Assembly: GCA_031553235.1 (NCBI GenBank)
Contig: JAVBLS010000015.1
Coordinates: 1-64,000, forward strand
Reading direction: 5' to 3'
From: Frigididesulfovibrio sp031553235
GTDB lineage: Bacteria; Desulfobacterota; Desulfovibrionia; Desulfovibrionales; Desulfovibrionaceae
Length of the DNA: 64,000 nt
Numbering within the stretch: the first letter of the stretch is position 1; the number at the start of each line of letters is the position of its first letter. The position numbers were made by a program, and so were the translations under genes. The notes under the pieces were generated by a model, which worked only from the letters and a program-made list of their open reading frames with translations, searched no databases and was not told the origin of the DNA. Positions 17,237 to 26,274 of the stretch are shown here, piece after piece.

Positions 17237-18547
17237 TCAACTCAAAGCCCTGACGATGCCGTCGGCATATTCGTTGGGGCTGAGCAGCACCGGCAGGTTA
17301 TGGGTCAGATCCATAATTGAACTGCTGCCCATAAAACCGCCGGGGTGTTCCGGGAACAGCGCCGTGTCGTTCATCGCGCCGTCGCCGGAAACCATCTTGA
17401 CCAGGGCGATGTGCATCAGGCCGGGCGTGACCGATTCCCGCAGCTTGCGCTTGAAGGCGGAACGGTATTTATCCTGTTCGCGCAACACCCGGCGGATCTC
17501 CTCAACAGTGATGTCGGCGGCCAGATGGGCTCCGAGTATGCCCTCGCGGGTCACGCCGGCGCCTTCCTGCAACAACACATCGACATGAATGATGAAATCG
17601 TCGGGAGCCGGCGTGCCGCTTCTGCCGAAACAGACAATTTCATCCAGCCTGCCGTGAGCCGCTCCAAAGTTGATGGGCTGAAACCCCGCCTCGTCAACGG
17701 CGGTGAGCAGCAGCCGCACATTGTCGAGCAGATGGGTGGAACCGGCGCCGATCGCTCCCTCCGCCTTGACGGCAATGGGGGCGAAATCGAGAATGGAGTT
17801 GACCGACAGGCCGTGCTCTTCGGGCCTGATCACCTTAACGTTCACATCTTTGACCGGCCGCAGCAAATGCAGATTCTGCCGCAGCCAACCGTCGGCCCCA
17901 CCCGGTTCCCGGCAGGCGGCCGCCCTTGCCGCCAATTCCCGCAGGTTCAGAGAAAGGCGCTCCCCTTCCAGGCCGGTGGTTTCGCCGGCCTGGATGTCGG
18001 CGACACGAAAGCCGCGTATTTCCAGGGTTCTGCCGCCGCGCGCAAGGCCGTAAGCCGGGTCGCAGGTGAATGAGCGCCCGGGGCTTCTCTTGCGGATGCG
18101 GTTTTTCAAAATGGCCAGGGCCTTGGCCGCATCCAGATCCACAATGGTGCTTTCGCCCATTATGCAGGTTTCCACCCCTTCGGCGTTCTTGTTCAGGTCG
18201 ATGTGCCCGAGCATGTGCGGCGTCTCGACAATAAACCGGCCGATACTGCCCATGAAGCTCAGCCCGACGGCCGGGATGCCCAGGTCTCCGGCTGCCTCCA
18301 CCACGGCGGCGAAGTCGATGTGCGGGTTGCCGAAAGCGCCCAGGCTGATCAGAAAGCCGTCCGGCCGCATGGCGTCAAGCATGGCGGCGGTACGGTTGCC
18401 CACAAAAATCTTGCTGTCATAACTATCTGAAGTTCCAGATACAATAACGCCGGAAAAATCCACCTCCGGGTCCGCTCTGAGCAATGCGGCCAACGGGTCA
18501 CGGAAATGATGCAGGGTGGTTTCTTTGGTGCCGGGACTGGTTGCCAT
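17237..18547 (-). CDS. Proline/glycine reductase PrdA/PrdD-GrdE family protein (orphan)
   Basis: This 436-residue protein resembles the B-component subunits of glycine, sarcosine, betaine and D-proline reductases. The N-terminal third has VSGTSDSYDSKIFV and a DLNKNAEGVETC...GEST segment followed by LDAAKALAILKN. The C-terminal half has FGRSGTPAPDDFIIHVDV, GDGAMNDT and a terminal LLSPNEYADG block. In the known enzymes such proteins are proprotein subunits cleaved at Cys to give a pyruvoyl group, working with a selenoprotein partner. No PrdB-like partner, thioredoxin or selenocysteine gene lies nearby, so the role here is open. The ATG follows TTGGAGACG. It is divergent from an AraC regulator. 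Confidence 0.6.
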   Translation of the reverse strand: MATSPGTKETTLHHFRDPLAALLRADPEVDFSGVIVSGTSDSYDSKIFVGNRTAAMLDAMRPDGFLISLGAFGNPHIDFAAVVEAAGDLGIPAVGLSFMGSIGRFIVETPHMLGHIDLNKNAEGVETCIMGESTIVDLDAAKALAILKNRIRKRSPGRSFTCDPAYGLARGGRTLEIRGFRVADIQAGETTGLEGERLSLNLRELAARAAACREPGGADGWLRQNLHLLRPVKDVNVKVIRPEEHGLSVNSILDFAPIAVKAEGAIGAGSTHLLDNVRLLLTAVDEAGFQPINFGAAHGRLDEIVCFGRSGTPAPDDFIIHVDVLLQEGAGVTREGILGAHLAADITVEEIRRVLREQDKYRSAFKRKLRESVTPGLMHIALVKMVSGDGAMNDTALFPEHPGGFMGSSSIMDLTHNLPVLLSPNEYADGIVRALS

Positions 18548-18751
18548 CGTTCGTCTCCAACGTGGTGTATGTTTTTCGGCCGCCACAACCAACGGAAAGA
18601 TGCCGGTTTGCCGTTTTTATACCGCACAACGGCAAAAGACGTCTTGTCCCGAACCCTCGTTTTTTTGTCCCAATCGCCCGCGGACGGGAACGCTTGACGA
18701 ATATTTGAAAAACAATGACGATCCAGGGCATGCGTGTAAGCTCACGGGAGC

Positions 18752-19546
18752 ATGGCGACAAACCTGCACAGTATGCGCTCCCTGGAGGATGAATCGCGCC
18801 CGAAGGGTTTAGATATGGCGGTAAATATTGATTTTCTGACGTATCAAGGCGCCTTGAACGACGACTATCATGAGCACGTGCAAATTGTTCTGGTCCTGGA
18901 CGGCGTTCTGGAACTTGAGGTCAACGGGCAGGCCGACCGCCTGGACACTTCCCTGGCGGCGTTTATCAAGCCCTGCACCCCACATTCGCAGTTCGCGCCG
19001 GGGCCGAACAGGGCGATCATCATCAACTGCGATCTCTGCGAAATTGACCTGCAGGCAGCCGAGCTGCTGGCCAAACGCGTTTTCGTGCCCATTTCGCCCG
19101 CGGCACGGCGCCTGCTTGAATTCGCCGACCTGAGCAATCGTCGGCAAACGGCACACAGCGAATTCTTTTCCCACTGGGTCCCCCTGCTGCTGGGCTCATT
19201 GCCGGCCCACTCTCCCCCTCCGTCCACACGTATTTCCATGCTGCAGAGCCTGTTCGAACACTCTCCGGCAACCTTGCCGAGCGTCGGAGAGATGGCCCGG
19301 CGGACCGGCTTGAGCACCGGCAGGCTGCACGCCCTTTTTATGTCCGAACTACGACAATCGCCGCAGAAATGGCTGGCGGAACAACGCGTCCGCAAAGCGC
19401 AGGAACTCTTGGCCCAGACCGACCTTTCCGTGGCCGAACTGGTCCAACAGGTGGGCTATTCCGACCAAAGCGCGCTGACCAAGGCCATGCGCCGCGTCAC
19501 CGGCCACACCCCGGCTGCCTACCGCCGCCGACAGCGTGATACATAA
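18752..19546 (+). CDS. AraC family transcriptional regulator
   Basis: This is a 264-residue regulator. Residues about 35-110 form a cupin-like AraC sensing domain, and residues 165-262 hold the double helix-turn-helix, ending in the usual second-helix pattern (VGYSDQSALTKAMRRVTGHTPAAYRR). An ATG at 18752 with GGGAG very close upstream is used here; ATGs at 18773 and 18815 are alternatives. It diverges from the PrdA-like gene, and the 204-bp gap would hold both promoters, so it most likely controls that gene. Confidence 0.87.
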   Translation: MATNLHSMRSLEDESRPKGLDMAVNIDFLTYQGALNDDYHEHVQIVLVLDGVLELEVNGQADRLDTSLAAFIKPCTPHSQFAPGPNRAIIINCDLCEIDLQAAELLAKRVFVPISPAARRLLEFADLSNRRQTAHSEFFSHWVPLLLGSLPAHSPPPSTRISMLQSLFEHSPATLPSVGEMARRTGLSTGRLHALFMSELRQSPQKWLAEQRVRKAQELLAQTDLSVAELVQQVGYSDQSALTKAMRRVTGHTPAAYRRRQRDT

Positions 19547-19565
19547 CGTCCCCCAGGGGGCCTTT

Positions 19566-19705
19566 TAGAGCATATTGCGCTTGATATTTTCGCTTAACGG
19601 CGGACAGAACCCGCCTGCGGAAATCTCGCGGACCTTGCTGCACTGTGTTTCACAAGGCCGGAGCATTTTGTCGGATAGAATAATTTCAATGCTAAAATGC
19701 CCTAC
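19566..19705 (-). repeat. Family A palindromic repeat, diverged copy A4
   Basis: It begins TAGAGCA and carries TTCGCTTAACGGCGG, the inverse of the family A order, and ends near AATTTCAATGCTAAAATGC. The central GGCGGGC hairpin and spacing are disturbed. It lies between the AraC stop and the family C element behind ntrY. Confidence 0.6.
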
Positions 19706-19736
19706 CTGTCTACTTGACAGGGGGCGGACCAGCCCA

Positions 19737-19864
19737 GTGGTGGGAACAGTTCGGCGTCAGACAAGGAAGAGTGTACTTTCACGATGGGGATGGGCTCTTT
19801 GGCCCTTCCCCCGGAGGGAAAATATGCTCTGACGCAGTATCACGCCGAACCGTTCCCGCCACCA
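19737..19864 (-). repeat. Family C 3'-end hairpin repeat behind ntrY
   Basis: Read on the minus strand it starts right after the ntrY stop codon. Outer arms of about 21-23 bp (GTGGTGGGAACAGTTCGGCGT against ACGCCGAACCGTTCCCGCC) enclose the core, which runs GCGTGATACTGCGTCAG, a hairpin CCGGGGGAAGGGCC/GAGCCCATCCCC, and ends GTCTGACGCC. The same core is at 1-34, 28164, 31465 and 50869, with different arm sequences where arms are visible. It may also act as the terminator between these convergent genes. Confidence 0.8.
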
Positions 19865-22084
19865 TCACAATAGCGGCAGCTCCATGGACAGAATGGTCCC
19901 GCCGTGGTCGCCGGCCACGGCGCGAACGTAGCCGTGGTGGTCGCCGACAATGGAGCGGACGATGGTCAGGCCCAGGCCGGTGCCGCCTTTTTTACGTGAG
20001 AAATAGGGTTCAAACAGGCGGGAGCGTTCTTCTTCGGTGACGCCGGGCCCGTTGTCGCTCACATCGATGCGCACATGGTGCATGGCGGGCACGTGCACCG
20101 CGGCGATGCGCACGCAGGGGTCGGGCGTGGCCGCGGCGGTCAGGGCTTCGGCCGCGTTGGTGAAGATGTTCATGAACGCCCGGTGCAGGGCTTCCTCGTC
20201 CAGGGGCAGCTCGGGCAGAGGCTCGGGAATGTCCAGCGTCCAAATGATCTTGGAGTGGCTGTTGCGGAACACACCGGTGACGTCCTCCAGCAGGGGTTCA
20301 AGCCTGCCGGGCTTGGGCCGCACCTCGGGCAGCTTGGCAAAGGCGGAAAACTCCTGGACCATCTCCTGCAGATGTTCCACCTGGCGGACGATCAGCTGGG
20401 TGCTTTCCATAAACACCGGGCTGTCCACCTGGGAGCCGAATTTTCGGGCCAGACGCTGGGCCGAAAGCTTGATCGGGGTCAGGGGGTTCTTGATCTCGTG
20501 GGCGATGCGCCGGGCCACTTCGCGCCAGGCGGCCATGCGCTGCATGCGTTCAAGCTCGGTGATGTCCTCAAACACGACCACCGCCCCGCGGTAGACGCCT
20601 TCGGTGGAAAAACCGACCACGTTGATCAAAAAGCGGCGCTCCTCGCCCCGAATGGGCAGGGTCAGGCTGTGCTGCGAACGGCTTTCGGGTCGCAGGGCAA
20701 ATCGCCGGCGGGCCGAGACGACTATCTCGCCGTGCTCGGGGAAAAGCTCTTCAATGCGTTTGCCCTGGAGTTCGCGCGGGTCCAGGGCCAACATCTCGCA
20801 GGCCGCGTGGTTGACCGTGGCAATGAAACCCTCGTGGTCAAAAGAAATGACCCCGGCGGCCACGTTGTTGATCACCGTCTCAATGTATTTGCCGTGGCGG
20901 GCGATCTCGACGTTCTGCTCTTCGAGCCGGGTATAGGCCTCGATCAGTTCGCGCCGGCCGCGCTCCAGGTCGTCGGCCATGCGGTTGAAGGAACGGATCA
21001 GCATGCCCATTTCATCCGTGGCGCTGTCGGTCAGGCGCACGGTCAGATCGCCCCGGGCAATGCGCTCGGTGCCGGCGGCCAGGGCCAGCATGGGCGCGGT
21101 CATCTCACGGGCCAGGCGGATGCCGAACCAGACCGCGCCAAAGATGATCAAGGCCGTGAGCACGCCCAGACTGCTGTAAAGCATCAGGCGGTATGGCCGT
21201 TTAATGGTGCGTAATTGCTTGTATTCCCCGGCGCCGCGCGAAATGCGGTCGAACTTGGAACGAAACCCTCGGCCCATGTCCTCGGCCGCCACCAGGTAGC
21301 CGCCCTTGCCGCCGTCAACGGCCATCACGGCAAAGACATAATCGTGAATACCGCCGGGCGTAAGCACAAAGGTCGAGCCTTTACTGCGCACGTCCTCCCA
21401 ATTGATTTCTCCCTTGGCCACGCTCCAGACCTTGGCCGCGTCCGGCTGGGCCGACCAGTTCCTCTCGCGGCCGTCGGCGGTGAACAACCCCATCAGGGCA
21501 AAACCGCCGTTGACCCGTTCCTGTTCCAGGGCCTTGCCCGTCTGGGGCGAGTCAAGGGACAGGCTGTACCGATCGGCCTCGGCCCGGGCCCGTTCCACGG
21601 CGGCCAACAGTCTGCCGCCGGTTTTCTCATAAAAGGTGTGGCCCATGTCCAGAGCCGCATCCATGCTGTTTTCCACCTGCTCCTTGAACCAGAAGTCCAT
21701 GGAGACCTGCACGTACTTGGTGGTGACCAGAAACATCAGCAGGCAGGGCAAAAGGGAAAAGGCCACAAAGGCCAGGACCAGGCGAATGCGCAGACGTGAG
21801 CCGAGCACCCGGCGCCGGCGCTCGGTGAGCAATTTGAAGGCGTTACGCAGTACCAGCAGCAGAATGCCCAGCAGCAAGACAAAGTTGACGTTGAGCATGA
21901 CCACGAAGATGCGGTCTTCGCGAAACTGGTCGAGCTGCAACGAGGTGAGCACCAGCACCACCACGAAAGCGGCGGCCGCGATGATCATCTCACGGCGCCG
22001 ACGCCGGCGCTCAAGCCGACGCTGTTCAGCCCGGCTCGGCCCTTCGGGAATGTGGGCAGGGGTGTCGTGTTCGCCGTTGCGCAT
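19865..22084 (-). CDS. ntrY: NtrY-type nitrogen sensor histidine kinase
   Basis: This membrane kinase (739 residues from the ATG used; a TTG 33 bp upstream gives 750) has three N-terminal hydrophobic segments, a periplasmic/sensor region, a fourth segment, HAMP (about 340-390), a PAS domain, HisKA (AHEIKNPLTPIKLSAQRLARK) and HATPase_c (DNGPGV, GTGLGL). The order and the HEIKNPLTPIKLSAQR box are typical of NtrY. The DUF4390 gene lies just upstream in the same direction, the usual partner of ntrY in Deltaproteobacteria. A matching NtrX regulator is not in the window: the gene is followed by a repeat and a convergent AraC gene. Confidence 0.85.
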   Translation of the reverse strand: MRNGEHDTPAHIPEGPSRAEQRRLERRRRRREMIIAAAAFVVVLVLTSLQLDQFREDRIFVVMLNVNFVLLLGILLLVLRNAFKLLTERRRRVLGSRLRIRLVLAFVAFSLLPCLLMFLVTTKYVQVSMDFWFKEQVENSMDAALDMGHTFYEKTGGRLLAAVERARAEADRYSLSLDSPQTGKALEQERVNGGFALMGLFTADGRERNWSAQPDAAKVWSVAKGEINWEDVRSKGSTFVLTPGGIHDYVFAVMAVDGGKGGYLVAAEDMGRGFRSKFDRISRGAGEYKQLRTIKRPYRLMLYSSLGVLTALIIFGAVWFGIRLAREMTAPMLALAAGTERIARGDLTVRLTDSATDEMGMLIRSFNRMADDLERGRRELIEAYTRLEEQNVEIARHGKYIETVINNVAAGVISFDHEGFIATVNHAACEMLALDPRELQGKRIEELFPEHGEIVVSARRRFALRPESRSQHSLTLPIRGEERRFLINVVGFSTEGVYRGAVVVFEDITELERMQRMAAWREVARRIAHEIKNPLTPIKLSAQRLARKFGSQVDSPVFMESTQLIVRQVEHLQEMVQEFSAFAKLPEVRPKPGRLEPLLEDVTGVFRNSHSKIIWTLDIPEPLPELPLDEEALHRAFMNIFTNAAEALTAAATPDPCVRIAAVHVPAMHHVRIDVSDNGPGVTEEERSRLFEPYFSRKKGGTGLGLTIVRSIVGDHHGYVRAVAGDHGGTILSMELPLL

Positions 22085-22144
22085 AGGTTCCGCCGCCTTT
22101 GGCGGCCGCCGGAGCAAACCAACGTTTCAAAGTTGCTTTGCTCC

Positions 22145-22272
22145 AGAGCAATTTAACTTTTAAATTGTCTATGAAACCATATTGCCGACGGACTTCCGAA
22201 CAAGCCCGCAAGCGGGCGACCGCTTATGCGTCCGCCAGAACAGATGAACATTTTCAATGTTCATCTGTTCTA
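22145..22272 (+). repeat. Family B palindromic repeat, reference copy
   Basis: This is about 128 bp, beginning AGAGCAATTTAACTTTTAAATTG, continuing through CATATTGCCGACGGACTTCCGAAC and GCCCGCAAGCGGGC, and ending in a hairpin AGATGAACATT-ttc-AATGTTCATCT then GTTCTA. The last three bases supply the TAG stop of the DUF4390 gene on the minus strand. It separates DUF4390 from ntrY. Confidence 0.8.
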
Positions 22273-22899
22273 CCGCCGATAATCCAGTTGGCGCTGCTCC
22301 GAAGGCACCACGTCGGCGCTCCAGAACCCAGGGCTTTTCTCCAGCCACGGGGGGAGTTCCGTGTGCCGCAGTTCAAAGTTGAATGTCAGCAGATAGTCTT
22401 TGGGGCCATCCGGGCTCTCGAAAAGATGCAGCGAGGCCAGCGGCAGGCGCAGGTCACGCCAGGTGGCGTAGAGCAGGCGGGTGAGATTGCGGTCGCGGTG
22501 CAGAATTTCTCTGCCCTCGCTGGGCATGGTCAGCAAAAATTCACGGGTCAGGGGGTCGTGGCGCAGACCTGAGACAAAAACCGAAGAAGACACTTCCGAG
22601 TTGCTCCACCAGGAACGCTTCCGTTCCACGGTCATGCCGATGCGTAGTTCAAGCACGGCTCCGTCCTTGAGCAGAGCGCGCAAGCCGTCTTCGTCGTCGA
22701 CGGTCACCGAGCATTCGGCCGTGAGCCGACCCGCATCCTCGCGCAGCTCCGGTCCTTCGATGACGAAACGTTGCGGTGGGGCGGCCTCGGCCGTACCGTG
22801 CGCCTGAAACATCGCCAGCACAAACCCGAGCATCGCACCAAACAGCACGGAACGCAGCCGGACGGCGGCGAGTGAGGAAAGGGTACGGGCCTGCATCAT
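22270..22899 (-). CDS. DUF4390 domain protein, exported
   Basis: This is a 209-residue protein. The ATG pair at 22894-22899 opens a hydrophobic signal segment (residues 15-38, ending HGTAEAA), so the long upstream open frame is not used. The rest is a beta-rich domain matching the DUF4390 pattern (ELRIGMTVERKRSWW, SGLRHDPLTREFLL, PKDYLLTFNFELRHTELPPWL). The family is routinely encoded before ntrY and is thought to work with it, but its function is unknown. The stop codon comes from the end of the family B repeat. Confidence 0.75.
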   Translation of the reverse strand: MMQARTLSSLAAVRLRSVLFGAMLGFVLAMFQAHGTAEAAPPQRFVIEGPELREDAGRLTAECSVTVDDEDGLRALLKDGAVLELRIGMTVERKRSWWSNSEVSSSVFVSGLRHDPLTREFLLTMPSEGREILHRDRNLTRLLYATWRDLRLPLASLHLFESPDGPKDYLLTFNFELRHTELPPWLEKSPGFWSADVVPSEQRQLDYRR

Positions 22900-23006
22900 A
22901 TATGTTTCAACGTCGCGGTATCTTGGTAATTTCGCACATCGTGCCCCCCTTGGCAAGGAGAGAATCCAACCCGCATCATAGAGAAAGCACTTACTATACC
23001 TAAAGT

Positions 23007-23036
23007 AAAAGGCGGCCCCCTCATGGGGGGCCGCCC
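23007..23036 (-). terminator. Rho-independent terminator of the rpsL-rpsG-fusA operon
   Basis: On the minus strand a 10-bp all-GC stem (23011-23020 with 23026-23035) is followed by TTTT, 20 bp after the fusA stop. Confidence 0.85.
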
Positions 23037-23055
23037 GCATATCGGCAAAAGAGGC

Positions 23056-25131
23056 TTAGGCCTTCTTCTTGATCAAGTCTTCGGCCAGTTGGGCCGGAAC
23101 CCGCTCATAGTGGTGGAACTGCATGGTGAAGTTGGCCCGGCCCTGGGTCTTGGACCGCAGGTCGGTGGCGTAGCCAAACATCTCCGACAGCGGCACCTGG
23201 GCGCGCACGCTCTGGGAACCCACACGGGCCTCCATGCTCTGCACCCGGCCGCGCCGGCTGTTCAGATCGCCCATGACCTCGCCGACATAGTCGTCGGGGG
23301 TGACCACTTCCACGTCCATGATCGGCTCAAGCAGCACCGGCCCGGCCTTGTGCATGGCGTCCTTGATGGCCATGGAACCGGCCACGTAGAAGGCCTGCTC
23401 CGACGAGTCCACTTCGTGGTAGGAACCAAAGATCAGGTTGACCTTCACGTCCACCACCGGGAAGCCGGCGGCCACGCCGCTCTTGAGCGCGTCCTGAATG
23501 CCCTTGTCCACCGGGGCGATGTATTCTTTGGGAATGACCCCGCCGCTGATGCTGTTGACGAACTCGTAGCCCTTTTCGGGGTTCGGCTCGATTTCAATGA
23601 CCACATGGCCGTACTGACCCCGGCCGCCCGACTGCTTGACGTGCTTCATGTCGGACTTGGCGGGTTTGGTGATGGTCTCGCGATAGGCCACCTGAGGCTT
23701 GCCCACGTTGGCGTTGACGTTGAACTCGCGGGTCAGGCGGTCGACGATGATTTCCAGGTGCAGTTCGCCCATGCCGGCGATCAGGGTCTGGCCGGTTTCT
23801 TCGTCACCTTTGACGCGGAACGAGGGGTCTTCTTTGGCCAGCTTGCCGAGAGCGGCGGACAAAGCGTCGCGGTCGGCCTTGGTCTTGGGCTCGATGGCCA
23901 CTTCAATGACCGGCTCGGGCACGTCCAGAGATTCCAGCACCACCGGGCGATCGACGGAGCAGATGGTGTCGCCGGTGGAGACCTGTTTCAGGCCCACCAG
24001 AGCCACGATGTCGCCGGCCCCGGCCCACTTGACTTCTTCACGCTTGTTGGCATGCATCTGCAACAGACGCCCGACGCGCTCTTTCTTGCCGGTGTTGGCG
24101 TTGAGTACGGTGGCCCCGGACTCGATCACCCCGGAGTAAACCCGGAAAAACGAGAGGTGGCCGATGTAGGGGTCGGAAAAGAGCTTGAAGACCAAGCCGG
24201 CCAGGGGCTCTTTATCGTCGCTGTGGCAGACGATCTTTTCTTCTTCGTTGTCCGGGTTCATGCCGACCATCTGCTCGATGTCGAGGGGCGACGGCAGATA
24301 GGCGGTCACGGCGTCGAGCAGGGGCTGCACGCCCATGTTGCGGAAAGCCGAGCCGCAGAGCACCGGCACGATGTTCATGTTGATCGTGGCCTTGCGGATG
24401 CAGGAATGGATTTCGTCCACGGTCAGCTCTTCGCCGCCCAAGTACTTCTCCAGCAAAGCCTCGTCTTCTTCGGCCACAGCGTCGATCATGGTGGCGCGGT
24501 GGGAGTCGTAGTCGGCCTTGAGGTTGGCGGGCACGTCGATGAGGTTGAACTCCGCGCCTTTACTGGCCTTGTCAAAGACAACGGCCTGGCCGGTGATCAG
24601 GTCGACCACACCTTCAAACTTGTCTTCGCTGCCGATGGGAATCTGCAGGGCGATGGGCTTGGCCTTCAGGCGGTCGCGAATCATGCCCACGCAACGGTCG
24701 AAGTTGGCGCCGATGCGATCCATCTTGTTGACGAAGCAGATGCGCGGCACGCGATAACGGTCGGCCTGGCGCCAGACGGTTTCCGACTGCGGCTCCACGC
24801 CGGCCACGGCGTCGAACACGGCCACGGCTCCGTCGAGCACCCGCAGGGAGCGCTCCACTTCCATGGTGAAGTCCACGTGCCCGGGGGTGTCGATGATGTT
24901 CAGCCGATGATCTTTCCAGAAGCAGGTGGTGGCGGCGGAAGTGATGGTGATGCCGCGCTCCTGCTCCTGGGCCATCCAGTCCATGGTGGCCGCGCCCTCA
25001 TGGGTTTCACCCAGCTTGTGCGAAACGCCGGTGTAGTACAGAATGCGCTCGGTGGTCGTGGTCTTGCCGGCATCGATGTGGGCCATAATGCCGAAGTTAC
25101 GCTGCATGTTCAGGGGTGTTTGTCTGGACAC
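23056..25131 (-). CDS. fusA: Translation elongation factor G
   Basis: This is a 691-residue GTPase that drives tRNA-mRNA translocation on the ribosome. G1 (AHIDAGKTTTTE), G3 (DTPGHVD) and G4 (NKMD) are intact. Domains II to V follow with normal length, including the conserved SGGRGQYGHV and GVIPKEYI segments. It is the last gene of the rpsL-rpsG-fusA operon, 17 bp after rpsG, and a terminator follows. tuf is not adjacent, at least not downstream. Confidence 0.98.
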   Translation of the reverse strand: MSRQTPLNMQRNFGIMAHIDAGKTTTTERILYYTGVSHKLGETHEGAATMDWMAQEQERGITITSAATTCFWKDHRLNIIDTPGHVDFTMEVERSLRVLDGAVAVFDAVAGVEPQSETVWRQADRYRVPRICFVNKMDRIGANFDRCVGMIRDRLKAKPIALQIPIGSEDKFEGVVDLITGQAVVFDKASKGAEFNLIDVPANLKADYDSHRATMIDAVAEEDEALLEKYLGGEELTVDEIHSCIRKATINMNIVPVLCGSAFRNMGVQPLLDAVTAYLPSPLDIEQMVGMNPDNEEEKIVCHSDDKEPLAGLVFKLFSDPYIGHLSFFRVYSGVIESGATVLNANTGKKERVGRLLQMHANKREEVKWAGAGDIVALVGLKQVSTGDTICSVDRPVVLESLDVPEPVIEVAIEPKTKADRDALSAALGKLAKEDPSFRVKGDEETGQTLIAGMGELHLEIIVDRLTREFNVNANVGKPQVAYRETITKPAKSDMKHVKQSGGRGQYGHVVIEIEPNPEKGYEFVNSISGGVIPKEYIAPVDKGIQDALKSGVAAGFPVVDVKVNLIFGSYHEVDSSEQAFYVAGSMAIKDAMHKAGPVLLEPIMDVEVVTPDDYVGEVMGDLNSRRGRVQSMEARVGSQSVRAQVPLSEMFGYATDLRSKTQGRANFTMQFHHYERVPAQLAEDLIKKKA

Positions 25132-25148
25132 TTAAGCTTTCTCCGATA

Positions 25149-25619
25149 CTACCAGCGATAGTGGGCGAAGGCGCGGTTGGCCTCGGCCATGCGGTGGGTG
25201 TCTTCACGTTTCTTGGCGGCGCCGCCCCGGCCGTTGAACGCATCGAGCAATTCGGCGGACAAACGGTTGATCATGCCTTTCTCGCCGCGAGCCCGCGAAT
25301 AGGTAATCAGCCAGCGGATGGAAAGGGAGACCTGCCGATCCGGACGCACTTCCATGGGCACCTGGTAGGTGGCGCCGCCGACGCGGCGGGCTTTGACTTC
25401 CAGGTGCGGCTTCACGTTTTCCACGGCCTTTTCAAAGGCGCGCAGGGGGTCTTCATTGGTCTTTTCCCCGAGGGAAGCCACGGCTGCGTAGAAAATTTTC
25501 TCAGCCACGCCTTTCTTGCCGTCATACATGAGTCGGTTGATGAACCGGGCGGCCAGGCGGCTGTTGTAAATGGGATCGGGCAGAACTTCTCTTCTGGGAA
25601 TGGGGCCTTTACGCGGCAT
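25149..25619 (-). CDS. rpsG: Ribosomal protein S7
   Basis: This 156-residue small-subunit protein binds the 3' domain of 16S rRNA and has the normal bacterial length. It has the family start PRKGPIPRREVLPDP and conserved GGATYQVPMEVRPDR. The gene starts 12 bp after the rpsL stop with a ribosome site (AAGGAGC). It is the middle gene of the str operon. Confidence 0.98.
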   Translation of the reverse strand: MPRKGPIPRREVLPDPIYNSRLAARFINRLMYDGKKGVAEKIFYAAVASLGEKTNEDPLRAFEKAVENVKPHLEVKARRVGGATYQVPMEVRPDRQVSLSIRWLITYSRARGEKGMINRLSAELLDAFNGRGGAAKKREDTHRMAEANRAFAHYRW

Positions 25620-25631
25620 GAAAAATGCTCC

Positions 25632-26003
25632 TTATTTGGGACGTTTGGCGCCGTACTTCGAACGACTTTTACGGCGATCCGCTACGCCTGCGGTATCAAG
25701 AGTGCCTCGCACAATATGATAGCGAACACCGGGCAGGTCTTTTACCCGGCCACCACGAATCATCACCACCGAGTGTTCCTGGAGGTTGTGGCCCTCACCG
25801 GGAATGTAGGCGGTCACTTCCATCCCGTTGGTCAGGCGCACACGGGCGACCTTACGCAGGGCGGAGTTGGGTTTTTTCGGCGTGGTGGTGTACACACGGG
25901 TACACACGCCGCGCCGTTGGGGGCAAGCCTGGAGGGCGGGGGTTTTTTTCCGCTTCAGGATGGCCTTGCGCTCTTTGCGAATGAGCTGGTTGATGGTGGG
26001 CAT
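25632..26003 (-). CDS. rpsL: Ribosomal protein S12
   Basis: This is a 123-residue decoding-centre protein. The conserved loop TTTPKKPNSALRKVARVRL and PGEGHNLQEHSVV are intact, with Lys at the usual streptomycin-contact positions, so no resistance change is visible. Ribosome site CGGAGGAG precedes the ATG. It is the first gene of the operon and is driven by the promoter at 26056-26084. Confidence 0.98.
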   Translation of the reverse strand: MPTINQLIRKERKAILKRKKTPALQACPQRRGVCTRVYTTTPKKPNSALRKVARVRLTNGMEVTAYIPGEGHNLQEHSVVMIRGGRVKDLPGVRYHIVRGTLDTAGVADRRKSRSKYGAKRPK

Positions 26004-26055
26004 TCTGCTCCTCCGAAAATTATGAATCCATGCTGGTTGCCTGTAGAAGCGGACT

Positions 26056-26084
26056 TACATACGCCGGCCGGCATATCCTGTCAA
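26056..26084 (-). promoter_or_regulatory. Sigma-70 promoter of rpsL-rpsG-fusA
   Basis: TTGACA (minus strand, 26084-26079) is separated by exactly 17 bp from TATGTA (26061-26056). This is a consensus -35 and a good -10, about 55 bp before the S12 start. Confidence 0.75.
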
Positions 26085-26162
26085 CCCCGGCCAAGGCCGA
26101 CAACGAAAAAACATCCCTGTTTTTCCCCGCCCGCCGGTCGCAGAATAATCCTGTCGTCAATA

Positions 26163-26191
26163 TTGAGCCCGGGATGATTTTGGGCTAATCT
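26163..26191 (+). promoter_or_regulatory. Candidate promoter of cooS
   Basis: TTGAGC and TAATCT are spaced by 17 bp, ending 83 bp before the cooS ATG. Next to it there is a GGGGTAAACCCC palindrome (about 26205-26216) that might be an operator or leader hairpin. I found no clear CooA- or HcpR-like palindrome. Confidence 0.45.
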
Positions 26192-26274
26192 GTATTCGGA
26201 CAGGGGGTAAACCCCGACAGGCATCGTCGATTTGCCGTCCCCCTGGGGTCCCCCCGCAACCGGGAGGATGACGG

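Noticed and set aside
17237..18547. Selenocysteine in the PrdA-like protein
   Set aside because: There is no in-frame TGA; the frame is open with ordinary Cys codons.
26004..26274. CooA-type operator upstream of cooS
   Set aside because: I found no TGTCG-N6-CGACA-like palindrome; the TGTCA and CGACA halves present are too far apart.
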